A DNA stretch of 7,218 bases, from NCBI GenBank assembly GCA_002454015.1, contig DKIB01000061.1:1971-9188 (forward strand), in the 5' to 3' direction. Below, one piece after another: positions 1-7,218 of this stretch. The DNA comes from Proteobacteria bacterium UBA6729 (GTDB lineage Bacteria > Pseudomonadota > Gammaproteobacteria > Porifericomitales > Porifericomitaceae). The position numbers and the translations under genes are program-made. Under the pieces are notes generated by a model. The model did no database searches and was not told where the DNA came from. It saw only the letters and a list, made by a program, of their open reading frames with translations. Numbering within the stretch: the stretch's first letter is position 1; each line of letters starts with the position of its first letter.

Positions 1-2122
<2,122 letters not shown>

Positions 2123-2128
2123 GCTCAT

Positions 2129-2135
2129 ACCTCCT
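2129..2135 (-). promoter_or_regulatory. Perfect Shine-Dalgarno of htpG
   Basis: On the minus strand the sequence reads AGGAGGT, then ATGAGC, then ATG. The motif touches the first ATG (2128), which is too close for initiation, and sits 6 bases before the second (2122). This decides the htpG start in favour of 2122. Confidence 0.8.
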
Positions 2136-2182
2136 CATCATGGACCACACACCCTGGTCGCTATGCCTGCAGGGCTCTGGTG

Positions 2183-2195
2183 TGGAATAATAGCA
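2183..2195. promoter_or_regulatory. Candidate bidirectional extended -10 promoter for htpG and anmK
   Basis: On the plus strand, TGG AATAAT (2183-2191) matches an extended -10 box (TGn then 5 of 6 of TATAAT). On the minus strand, TGC TATTAT (2195-2187) is also an extended -10 with 5 of 6 matches. The two hexamers overlap by five bases. Predicted starts would lie near 2198 (toward anmK) and 2180 (toward htpG), giving leaders of roughly 50-60 nt each. No good -35 box is visible on either strand, which fits extended -10 promoters. This is a motif reading, not an experimental result. Confidence 0.5.
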
Positions 2196-2249
2196 CGGTG
2201 GCCGACCGCCGCCACTGCGGGAACCCGGCGGGAGCGGGATCAGGAACCG

Positions 2250-3407
2250 ATGAGTACAGCACACCTACAGAAACTGGATACCGGCTACTACATGGGGCTG
2301 CTGTGTGGCACCAGCGCGGATGCCGTGCATGGTGCCATCGCCTGTTTCGCCGGGCATACCACCGAGTTGGTGGGCAGTCTGCACCTGCCGCTGGAGGAAC
2401 CACTCCGCCAGTCCATGTATGCCCTGGGCGAGGCGGCTGCGCTGCGTGCCTACGCCCGGCTGGATGCCAGCCTGGGGGATCTGTTTGCCTCCACGGCCTT
2501 GCAGCTGCTGCGCTGCAGTGGCCTGCAACACGACGATATCGTCGCCATCGGCAGCCTTGGCTACACGGCCTGGCACCGCCCCAGACCCACGCCGCCCTTC
2601 TCCCTGCAGATCGCCGACCCGAACCGCATCGCCTGGCGCACCGGCATCACCACGGTCGCAGACTTCCGACGCATGGATCAGGCGGCGGGCGGCGAAGGGG
2701 CACCGATCACACCGGCCTACCATGTCTGGCAGTTCCGCAAACCCGGCCTCCACCGGGCGGTGCTGAATCTGGGGGGCATTGCCAACCTGACGCTGCTGCC
2801 GGGAACGGAGCAGACCTCCGTCATCGGCCTGGATACCGGTCCGGCCAATGTGCTGCTGGACACCTGGATTCGCCACAGCCGGGGGCTGCCCATGGACGAG
2901 AATGGCGACTGGGCGGCGGGCGGGCACCCCATACCGGCGCTGCTGGAGCGCTTGTTGCAGGACGAATACTTTGATGCGGCCGCCCCGAAGAGCACGGGAC
3001 CGGAACGTTTCAACATGGACTGGCTGCAACAGCGACTCATCCCGGGAGATGCCGCAGATGTGCAGGCCACCCTGGTACAACTGACGGTTGAGACGGTCGG
3101 TCGGGCTCTGCAGCAATATGCACCGGACTGTCAGGAACTGCTGCTGTGCGGAGGCGGGGTGCACAATGCCGCCGTTGTGCAGGCCCTGTCACAAAGGATC
3201 GGCAAGACCCGGCTCGTGTCTACTGCACACTATGGCGTGGACCCCGACTATGTGGAGGCCGTGGCCTGTGCCTGGCTGGCACGGCGACGCCTGCTGGAGC
3301 ACGGCTGTGATCCCGGGACCCTGGCGACCGCAGCTACTCCGGGGGCGGTACTGGGTGCCGTGTATCACCGCCCGCAGCAGGGCAGCACTGTGTCAGCGTC
3401 AGACTGA
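2250..3407 (+). CDS. anmK: Anhydro-N-acetylmuramic acid kinase (AnmK family, divergent motifs)
   Basis: AnmK cleaves and phosphorylates 1,6-anhydro-MurNAc to MurNAc-6-phosphate during cytoplasmic peptidoglycan recycling. The 385 residues (family about 360-390) show the ASKHA-like fold markers: [12 protein letters not shown] (15-26), [17 protein letters not shown] (136-151), LNLGGIANL (172-180), [11 protein letters not shown] (194-204), APKSTG (245-250), DVQATL and CGGGVHN (300-306). Asp195 in DTGPAN corresponds to the catalytic Asp182 of the P. aeruginosa enzyme. Several normally conserved residues differ: SGTSLDGxD reads CGTSADAVH (19-27), and GSHGQT reads GSLGYT (101-106). The open frame extends upstream to 1992, inside htpG, but the family homology starts at the chosen ATG, which has AGGA at 2242-2245. 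It overlaps erpA tail to tail by 9 bp. Family membership is firm. Full anhMurNAc kinase activity is an inference. Confidence 0.93.
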   Translation: MSTAHLQKLDTGYYMGLLCGTSADAVHGAIACFAGHTTELVGSLHLPLEEPLRQSMYALGEAAALRAYARLDASLGDLFASTALQLLRCSGLQHDDIVAIGSLGYTAWHRPRPTPPFSLQIADPNRIAWRTGITTVADFRRMDQAAGGEGAPITPAYHVWQFRKPGLHRAVLNLGGIANLTLLPGTEQTSVIGLDTGPANVLLDTWIRHSRGLPMDENGDWAAGGHPIPALLERLLQDEYFDAAAPKSTGPERFNMDWLQQRLIPGDAADVQATLVQLTVETVGRALQQYAPDCQELLLCGGGVHNAAVVQALSQRIGKTRLVSTAHYGVDPDYVEAVACAWLARRRLLEHGCDPGTLATAATPGAVLGAVYHRPQQGSTVSASD

Positions 3408-3758
3408 AAAGGACGAGCCGCAACCACAGGTGGTCTTGGCAGAGGGGTTGCGAATCACGAACTGGGCACCTTCTATGCCCTCCTTGTAATCGATCTCCGC
3501 GCCGCCGAGATAGTGGATGCTCATCGGGTCTACCAGCAATTTCACGCCGCCCTTCTCAACCACCAGATCCCCATCCTGCAGCTGCTCTTCAAAGGTAAAC
3601 CCGTACTGAAAGCCGGAGCATCCACCACCATAGACGAATACCCGCAGCATCAGCGCATCATTGCCCTCTTCATGAATCAGCTCGCGCACCTTGCTGACGG
3701 CACCGTCGGTAAATACCAACCCACCATCGGACGGTGAAAAATTCTGCTCCCCTTCCAT
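3399..3758 (-). CDS. erpA: A-type iron-sulfur cluster carrier / insertion protein ErpA
   Basis: HesB/IscA-family carrier that accepts Fe-S clusters from the Isc scaffold and delivers them to apoproteins, including IspG/IspH of isoprenoid synthesis in E. coli. The 119-residue protein carries all three cluster-ligand cysteines: Cys47 in [11 protein letters not shown], and Cys111 and Cys113 in the terminal CGCGSSFS. The stretch [10 protein letters not shown] and the [10 protein letters not shown] signature fit ErpA better than IscA or SufA. The ATG at 3758 gives the expected N-terminal length. The open frame continues upstream to 4034 but that extension has no family resemblance. No Shine-Dalgarno precedes the ATG, and an extended -10 box lies only 7 bases upstream, suggesting a leaderless message. 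No IscR type 2 site was recognised. The 3' end overlaps anmK by 9 bp. Confidence 0.96.
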   Translation of the reverse strand: MEGEQNFSPSDGGLVFTDGAVSKVRELIHEEGNDALMLRVFVYGGGCSGFQYGFTFEEQLQDGDLVVEKGGVKLLVDPMSIHYLGGAEIDYKEGIEGAQFVIRNPSAKTTCGCGSSFSV

Positions 3759-3765
3759 GGTGGCG

Positions 3766-3774
3766 AGTATACCA
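3766..3774 (-). promoter_or_regulatory. Extended -10 promoter of erpA
   Basis: The minus strand reads TGG TATACT, an extended -10 box with 5 of 6 matches to TATAAT. No recognisable -35 lies 16-18 bp upstream. The hexamer ends 7 bases before the erpA ATG, so the predicted transcription start falls at or within a few bases of the start codon. Confidence 0.6.
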
Positions 3775-3899
3775 CAGGATGGGCCATGTTGCGCTGCCGC
3801 GCCGGGGGCAAGGGCGCAGCTCCTGGTGGGATTCCCGGTTAGGCAAAGGGGTCCCGGGCCGGGATTGGCTCCCGGGAAACCGATTTTGCAGGCCCGGCC

Positions 3900-3935
3900 C
3901 TGCCACCCGCAGGCCATTTGCCATATAATTGGCAG
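3900..3935 (+). promoter_or_regulatory. Sigma-70 promoter of the FHA / birA-coaX / SPOR operon
   Basis: A perfect TATAAT lies at 3924-3929. The best -35 candidate is CTGCCA at 3900-3905 (4 of 6 matches to TTGACA, 18-bp spacer). The predicted start is near 3936, leaving a leader of about 34 nt. The -10 is bracketed exactly by TGCCA (3919-3923) and TGGCA (3930-3934), a possible operator. Confidence 0.65.
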
Positions 3936-3969
3936 TCGGTCCTGCAAATGATGAAGCGCTAGCACAAGA

Positions 3970-4641
3970 ATGGAAATACTGTCGGATACCAGGCTGATTC
4001 TGGGCGTGGCCATCGTGGTCGTGCTCTTTGTCATCTACCTGCTGTCGCGCTCCCCCGGCAAGGCTGCGTCCACTGCCAAGGCTGCCGCGCGGGCTGCCCT
4101 GTTGGAGGATATGGACCGCAGCACCGGCCAGCAGCACTACGAGCTGTCCCCGGCCCTGGGGGTGCTGTTCAGTCGCAACAGGGGACAGGGCAAGGGCTTG
4201 CAATATATCACCATCCCGGTGCCGACCGTGGGCCGTCAACACGCCCTGATTCAGTACGTCGGTGGCGATTACTGGCTGACGGACAAGGGCAGCCGGAACG
4301 GTTCCTTTGTCAATGGCGTGCGCGTGGCCGAAAAGCAACCATTGCGACATGGTGATGTCATTCGGGTATACAAATATGCCTTCCGCTTTACCCTGCCACA
4401 GCCGACCGATAATGAGGCCACCCAACTGGCCACAGACGCGGAGGAGGCTACCCTGCTGGCACCGACGCCAGAGCCGGTGCTGCCCGGGGCAGCAGCGCCT
4501 CCCCCATCCCGCCCCGCTGCGGCACCGGCTAAGTTCCGGCAGACTGCTGATGTGGATTTTGTGCTGGAGGACGAGGATGTGACGCTGGAGAACTTCATCG
4601 ACGACGCCAGTATTGTGCCAGGCCGATCCAAAAAACACTGA
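3970..4641 (+). CDS. Membrane-anchored FHA-domain protein of unknown role
   Basis: A 223-residue protein with a single N-terminal membrane segment (about 8-25, [16 protein letters not shown]) followed by basic residues, so the remainder should be cytoplasmic, a ZipA-like layout. A forkhead-associated (phosphothreonine-binding) fold spans about 65-142: [15 protein letters not shown] (80-94), [14 protein letters not shown] (103-116) and LRHGDVIRV. The usual Ser of the SRxH motif is Gly88 here. A Pro/Ala-rich linker (143-190) contains two EATxL-type threonines in an acidic setting (Thr151, Thr161), and the C-terminus is strongly acidic before a GRSKKH end. It is the first gene of the operon and ends 7 bases before birA-coaX. 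The Shine-Dalgarno is poor. The ATG is chosen because the membrane segment follows at once and a promoter lies upstream. The partner and any cognate kinase are unknown, and none is encoded in the window. Confidence 0.88.
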   Translation: MEILSDTRLILGVAIVVVLFVIYLLSRSPGKAASTAKAAARAALLEDMDRSTGQQHYELSPALGVLFSRNRGQGKGLQYITIPVPTVGRQHALIQYVGGDYWLTDKGSRNGSFVNGVRVAEKQPLRHGDVIRVYKYAFRFTLPQPTDNEATQLATDAEEATLLAPTPEPVLPGAAAPPPSRPAAAPAKFRQTADVDFVLEDEDVTLENFIDDASIVPGRSKKH

Positions 4642-4648
4642 AGGCACC

Positions 4649-6376
4649 ATGACGGCAACGCCCGCGCAGACGCTGCACCGCCTGCACCTTGCGTATACCA
4701 CCTTCCTGCACAGCGGTGATGCCCCCTGTCGCCTGCAGGCTCTGGGCCTGAGTGATCAGGAAGCCCGGGGCACTATCCGGGAACTGCGGCGGCTGGGGCT
4801 GGAGCTGCAGGCCCTGCGCGGGCAGGGGCACCGCCTGCGCTACCCGCTTGCACCCCTGCATGCCGATGCCCTGCGGGCGCAGCTGTTGCCCGCCGCCAGC
4901 CGTCTGCTACAGCATCTGGAACTGCACTTTCTGCCGGACTCCACCAACACCCGACTGGCGGTGCCTGCCACGGCTGTCGGTGCCTGCGTCATTCTGGCGG
5001 AGGGCCAGACCCGGGGGCGGGGTCGCAGGGGCGATGACTGGTATTCCCCGCTGGGTGCCGGTGTATACCTTTCCATTGGCTGGCCGCGGCAACCGGAGTT
5101 GCCCCCCGCCATGCTGGCGATGCTCCCCGCCGTGGCAATCATGCGTGCCTTGCGGGAGTTGGGCATCCAGAATGCCGGGTTGAAATGGCCCAATGACATA
5201 CTGCTGCGCCATGGCGATGACCGTAAACTCGGTGGTATTCTGGCGGAGGCCCGCACCCGGGCGCCCCGGGTGGTGATCGGCATCGGGCTGAATGTACGCC
5301 TGCCCGAGACCGGGGGCTCTCCCGACTATGCCGACCTGGTGGAGGCCGGATGGGCAGCGCCCTCCAGAAGCCAACTGATAGTGGCACTGCTCAACCAGCT
5401 CCTGCCGATGCTGGACCATCCTCCTGCGCCAGCGGCGCTGGCAGATGACTGGAATACCTACGACTGTACGCAGGGTCATGACGTGACCCTGCAGGATGGG
5501 GAGGGCTCCCTGAGTGGCACAGCGCTCGGCGTGGATGCCGAGGGGCAGCTGCTACTGCGCGACCAGAAGCGCATCCACAAGTGCGGCTATGGCACCCTGC
5601 GCCTGTCCCGGCGGGCAGCCCCCGCCCACCCCGCAACCCCCCTGCTGGCAGATTTGGGGAACAGCCGATTGAAATGGATGCGGTATGACCATGGCCCCGG
5701 CCCGATGGCGGTACAGGCCTGTGACCCGACTCATCCAGCCGCATGCTTTGACCGCGCCTGGTCCGCCCTGCACCCCCCACCCTCTGCCATCCATGCCTGC
5801 AATGTTGCGGGGCCCGCCATGGCAGATGCCCTGTGTAACTGGGTCAAGCGCAACTGGGGGACCCCAGTGCACTATGCCCGCTCACAACGCCGGTTCGGCG
5901 GCATAGTCAACGGCTACCGGGACTATCGCCGTCTGGGCATCGATCGCTGGCTGGCCATGCTGGCAGCATGGCAACACAGCGGTGGCAGGACGGCCCTGTG
6001 CGTGATAGACATCGGCACGGCAACCACGGTGGATGTAGTAGACCCGCACGGGTACCATCAGGGCGGGCTGATCCTGCCGGGACCGACAGCCACACGTGGC
6101 GCCCTGTTGCAGCGGTTGCCCCGACTGCCCGCCCCGGAGCACCCGGCCACGGAGGGCAGACTGGGGGTCGATACACGGGGTGCGGTAGAATGCGGGCTGT
6201 ACTATGCCACCTCCGGAGCCCTTGGGCGCATTGCCGAAGACATACGCGGCCGTTACGCGGAAGTGCACTTCTATGTGTGTGGCGGCGGTGCAGCACAAGC
6301 CGACTGCCTGGTGGGGGGACAGCAGGTTCCCGAGCTGATTCTGCAAGGATTGGCGACGTACTTTGCCCTGACATGA
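4649..6376 (+). CDS. birA-coaX: Bifunctional biotin protein ligase (and possible repressor) / type III pantothenate kinase fusion
   Basis: One continuous 575-residue frame joins two enzymes. Residues 1-75 resemble the BirA winged helix (LGLSDQEARGTIRELRRLG), so it may also repress biotin genes. Residues 90-320 are the ligase, which biotinylates the acetyl-CoA carboxylase carrier protein: STNTRL (98-103), GRGRRGDDW (123-131), KWPNDILL (179-186), KLGGILAE and GIGLNV. Arg126 matches E. coli Arg118, but Asp129 stands where E. coli has Arg121. From about 331 comes CoaX, which phosphorylates pantothenate in the first step of CoA synthesis: ADLGNSRLKW (334-343), LGIDRWLAM (429-437) and DIGTATTVD (454-462). 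GGLILPG and CGGGA follow, the latter where TGGDA is more usual. The linker is short (about 320-331). The start is the ATG at 4649 after GAAGG (4640-4644), preferred over an upstream TTG at 4613 inside the FHA gene. The end overlaps the SPOR gene by ATGA. Confidence 0.95.
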   Translation: MTATPAQTLHRLHLAYTTFLHSGDAPCRLQALGLSDQEARGTIRELRRLGLELQALRGQGHRLRYPLAPLHADALRAQLLPAASRLLQHLELHFLPDSTNTRLAVPATAVGACVILAEGQTRGRGRRGDDWYSPLGAGVYLSIGWPRQPELPPAMLAMLPAVAIMRALRELGIQNAGLKWPNDILLRHGDDRKLGGILAEARTRAPRVVIGIGLNVRLPETGGSPDYADLVEAGWAAPSRSQLIVALLNQLLPMLDHPPAPAALADDWNTYDCTQGHDVTLQDGEGSLSGTALGVDAEGQLLLRDQKRIHKCGYGTLRLSRRAAPAHPATPLLADLGNSRLKWMRYDHGPGPMAVQACDPTHPAACFDRAWSALHPPPSAIHACNVAGPAMADALCNWVKRNWGTPVHYARSQRRFGGIVNGYRDYRRLGIDRWLAMLAAWQHSGGRTALCVIDIGTATTVDVVDPHGYHQGGLILPGPTATRGALLQRLPRLPAPEHPATEGRLGVDTRGAVECGLYYATSGALGRIAEDIRGRYAEVHFYVCGGGAAQADCLVGGQQVPELILQGLATYFALT

Positions 6377-7152
6377 AATGGTTCGCAGTAATCCTGGTAG
6401 TCCTGAATGCCGCCTGGTTTGGTTGGGCATACAGTGACGGGCAGAAGATCCGGCTTGCCAACGAAGAGAGCACGCTGGAGGCCCCCGCTGATATCCCCAC
6501 CCTGACCCTGTTGAGCGAGGCGGAGCTGCCGCTGCGCATCGAACCGGATATAACCACCAGCCTGCAAGGGGAACAGGAACTGCCTGCAGAGGTACGTGAA
6601 TTCAGTGCAGACCTGACACGGTTGCTTGCAGATACCCTGGATGGGGGCACCGGGGCAGCAGCGCCCGGCACCAGCTGCGTCAGTCTGGGGCCCATCATCC
6701 TGCAACAGCAGGCCCGGCATCTGCATGACTGGCTCAATGACAAGGTGCAGGCCGTGCGGGAACGGTACACGGAAGATCGCTCACACGAGTTTTTCTGGAT
6801 CTACCTGTCCCCGGATTCATCAAGCAACTTCGTGTCACAGACCATCCAGAATCTGGAAGAGCAGGGCATAGAAAATTACCAGTTGATCAGCCGGGGCAAC
6901 CTGAAAAATGCGATCTCACTGGGCCTGTTCGCATTCCGGTGGGAGGTGGATGCACGCATCAAGGATCTGCGCGACAAGGGCTACCATCCCCTGGTTGTTC
7001 CCTACCGCGAGAGCGACCGCCTGTATTGGGTGGATGTGCGACTTGACAACAGTGCCCTGAAAAGGGGGCTGCTTGCCAACCCTCCCGCCTCCGGCTACAG
7101 TAAGCGAAGCGTCTCCTGTGCAGCGGCAGACCTCGCACGCCCCGATAGTTAA
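6373..7152 (+). CDS. SPOR-domain protein with N-terminal membrane anchor
   Basis: A 259-residue protein whose start overlaps the birA-coaX stop as ATGA, indicating translational coupling. MKWFAVILVVLNAAWFGWAY forms an N-terminal membrane anchor or uncleaved signal. A low-complexity acidic region follows (about 30-98). SCVSLGPI (101-108) and the block from about 140 to 224 match the SPOR fold, including GIENYQLISRGNLKNAISLG (165-184) with a second half AFRWEVDARIKDLRDKGY and a final strand YWVDV. SPOR domains generally bind septal peptidoglycan stripped of stem peptides, so a periplasmic envelope role is inferred. As I recall, a similar gene follows birA-coaX in pseudomonads, with tRNA genes and tufB next. 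The C-terminal tail after 225 is not domain sequence, and its last codons overlap a tRNA gene. No gene symbol is recognised. Confidence 0.9.
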   Translation: MKWFAVILVVLNAAWFGWAYSDGQKIRLANEESTLEAPADIPTLTLLSEAELPLRIEPDITTSLQGEQELPAEVREFSADLTRLLADTLDGGTGAAAPGTSCVSLGPIILQQQARHLHDWLNDKVQAVRERYTEDRSHEFFWIYLSPDSSSNFVSQTIQNLEEQGIENYQLISRGNLKNAISLGLFAFRWEVDARIKDLRDKGYHPLVVPYRESDRLYWVDVRLDNSALKRGLLANPPASGYSKRSVSCAAADLARPDS

Positions 7153-7209
7153 ATGGCATAACAGGCGATTTGTAATCTCCAGTTGTGGGTTCGACTCCCG
7201 CTCGGGGCT
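7139..7209 (+). tRNA. tRNA-Thr (anticodon UGU), short form without encoded CCA
   Basis: A 71-nt cloverleaf can be drawn by hand. The acceptor GCCCCGA (7139-7145) pairs perfectly with TCGGGGC (7202-7208). The D arm is GTTA/TAAC around AATGGCA. The anticodon stem GGCGA/TCTCC closes loop TTTGTAA with anticodon TGT at 7171-7173, has one internal C-U mismatch, and is followed by a 4-nt variable loop. The T arm GTGGG/CCCGC has one G-U pair around TTCGACT. The threonine identity elements known in E. coli (G1-C72, C2-G71, and G35 and U36 in the anticodon) are present. The discriminator is T, and the next bases are TTC rather than CCA. The position matches E. coli thrU, the first tRNA after birA-coaA. 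The 5' 14 bases overlap the SPOR gene. It could be functional or degenerate. Confidence 0.8.
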
Positions 7210-7218
7210 TTCCGCCTG

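Larger units (their letters stand above)
3759..3969. other. Divergent intergenic control region between erpA and the FHA-domain gene
   Basis: This 211-bp non-coding gap contains the erpA promoter on its left and the rightward operon promoter on its right. The middle is very GC-rich, with three TCCCGG hexamers starting at 3833, 3852 and 3870 (spacing 19 and 18) and a near-palindrome TCCCGGGCCGGGA at 3852-3864. TTCCCGG (3832-3838) can pair with CCGGGAA (3872-3878). No T-tract follows, so I do not call a terminator. No gene or small RNA can be supported here. Confidence 0.6.

Noticed and set aside
2129..2249. A sigma-32 heat-shock promoter for htpG
   Set aside because: I looked on the minus strand for CTTGAA and CCCCAT-type elements at suitable spacing and found none.
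2265..3164. A 299-codon open frame on the minus strand, antisense to anmK
   Set aside because: It shows no recognisable domain, has low-complexity composition and mirrors a confident gene. Long antisense frames are expected in GC-rich DNA.
3832..3878. A rho-independent terminator between erpA and the FHA gene
   Set aside because: The GC-rich arms have a 33-base loop and no T-tract on either strand, and both genes here are divergent, so no terminator is expected.
3948..3962. A tiny leader frame MMKR before the FHA gene
   Set aside because: It has only four codons, lacks a ribosome binding site and shows no attenuator structure, so it is most likely chance.
4613..4648. A TTG start that would lengthen BirA by 12 residues
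   Set aside because: It lies inside the FHA gene and lacks a binding site, whereas the ATG at 4649 follows GAAGG and fits the usual BirA N-terminus.
3670..4701. A 343-codon minus-strand open frame spanning the intergenic region and the FHA gene
   Set aside because: It crosses the start of erpA in another frame and the divergent promoters, and no domain is visible.
5907..6770. A 287-codon minus-strand open frame opposite coaX and the SPOR gene
   Set aside because: It is Ser/Arg/Pro-rich with no motifs, and it opposes two confident coding regions.

Overview
This GC-rich window looks like a chromosomal housekeeping segment from a gammaproteobacterium, possibly one of the Pseudomonas- or Chromatiales-like lineages. 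I base this on gene content and order: tyrS, anmK and erpA together, and birA-coaX followed by a SPOR-domain gene and a threonine tRNA. No mobile element, CRISPR array or phage gene is visible. I assign no species.

Region 1 (1-2249) is read on the minus strand. htpG (Hsp90 chaperone) is followed, with an 8-bp overlap, by the first 87 codons of tyrS, which runs off the left edge. The htpG start is fixed by a perfect Shine-Dalgarno sequence. The short gap between htpG and anmK holds one AT-rich patch that reads as an extended -10 box on both strands, so it may be a shared bidirectional promoter.

Region 2 (2250-3758) holds two convergent genes. anmK (anhydro-MurNAc kinase, plus strand) and erpA (A-type Fe-S carrier, minus strand) meet tail to tail and overlap by 9 bp, leaving no room for a conventional intergenic terminator. 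AnmK keeps its catalytic Asp but is altered at several normally invariant positions in two conserved segments. erpA has a strong extended -10 box so close to its ATG that its mRNA may be leaderless.

Region 3 (3759-3969) is a divergent control region. It contains the erpA promoter, a perfect TATAAT for the rightward operon flanked by inverted arms, and spaced TCCCGG repeats.

Region 4 (3970-7209) is a tightly packed rightward operon. It encodes a membrane-anchored FHA-domain protein, a natural BirA-CoaX fusion (biotin protein ligase joined to type III pantothenate kinase) and a membrane-anchored SPOR-domain protein, followed by a tRNA-Thr(UGU)-like gene. The tRNA starts inside the last codons of the SPOR gene, lacks an encoded CCA and has an internal anticodon-stem mismatch. 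The fusion couples two cofactor steps, since biotinylated acetyl-CoA carboxylase acts on acetyl-CoA and CoaX starts CoA synthesis. The SPOR and AnmK proteins point to peptidoglycan biology.

I found no wholly new system. The strongest leads are the tRNA/SPOR overlap, the divergent AnmK active-site segments and the FHA gene in front of birA-coaX.
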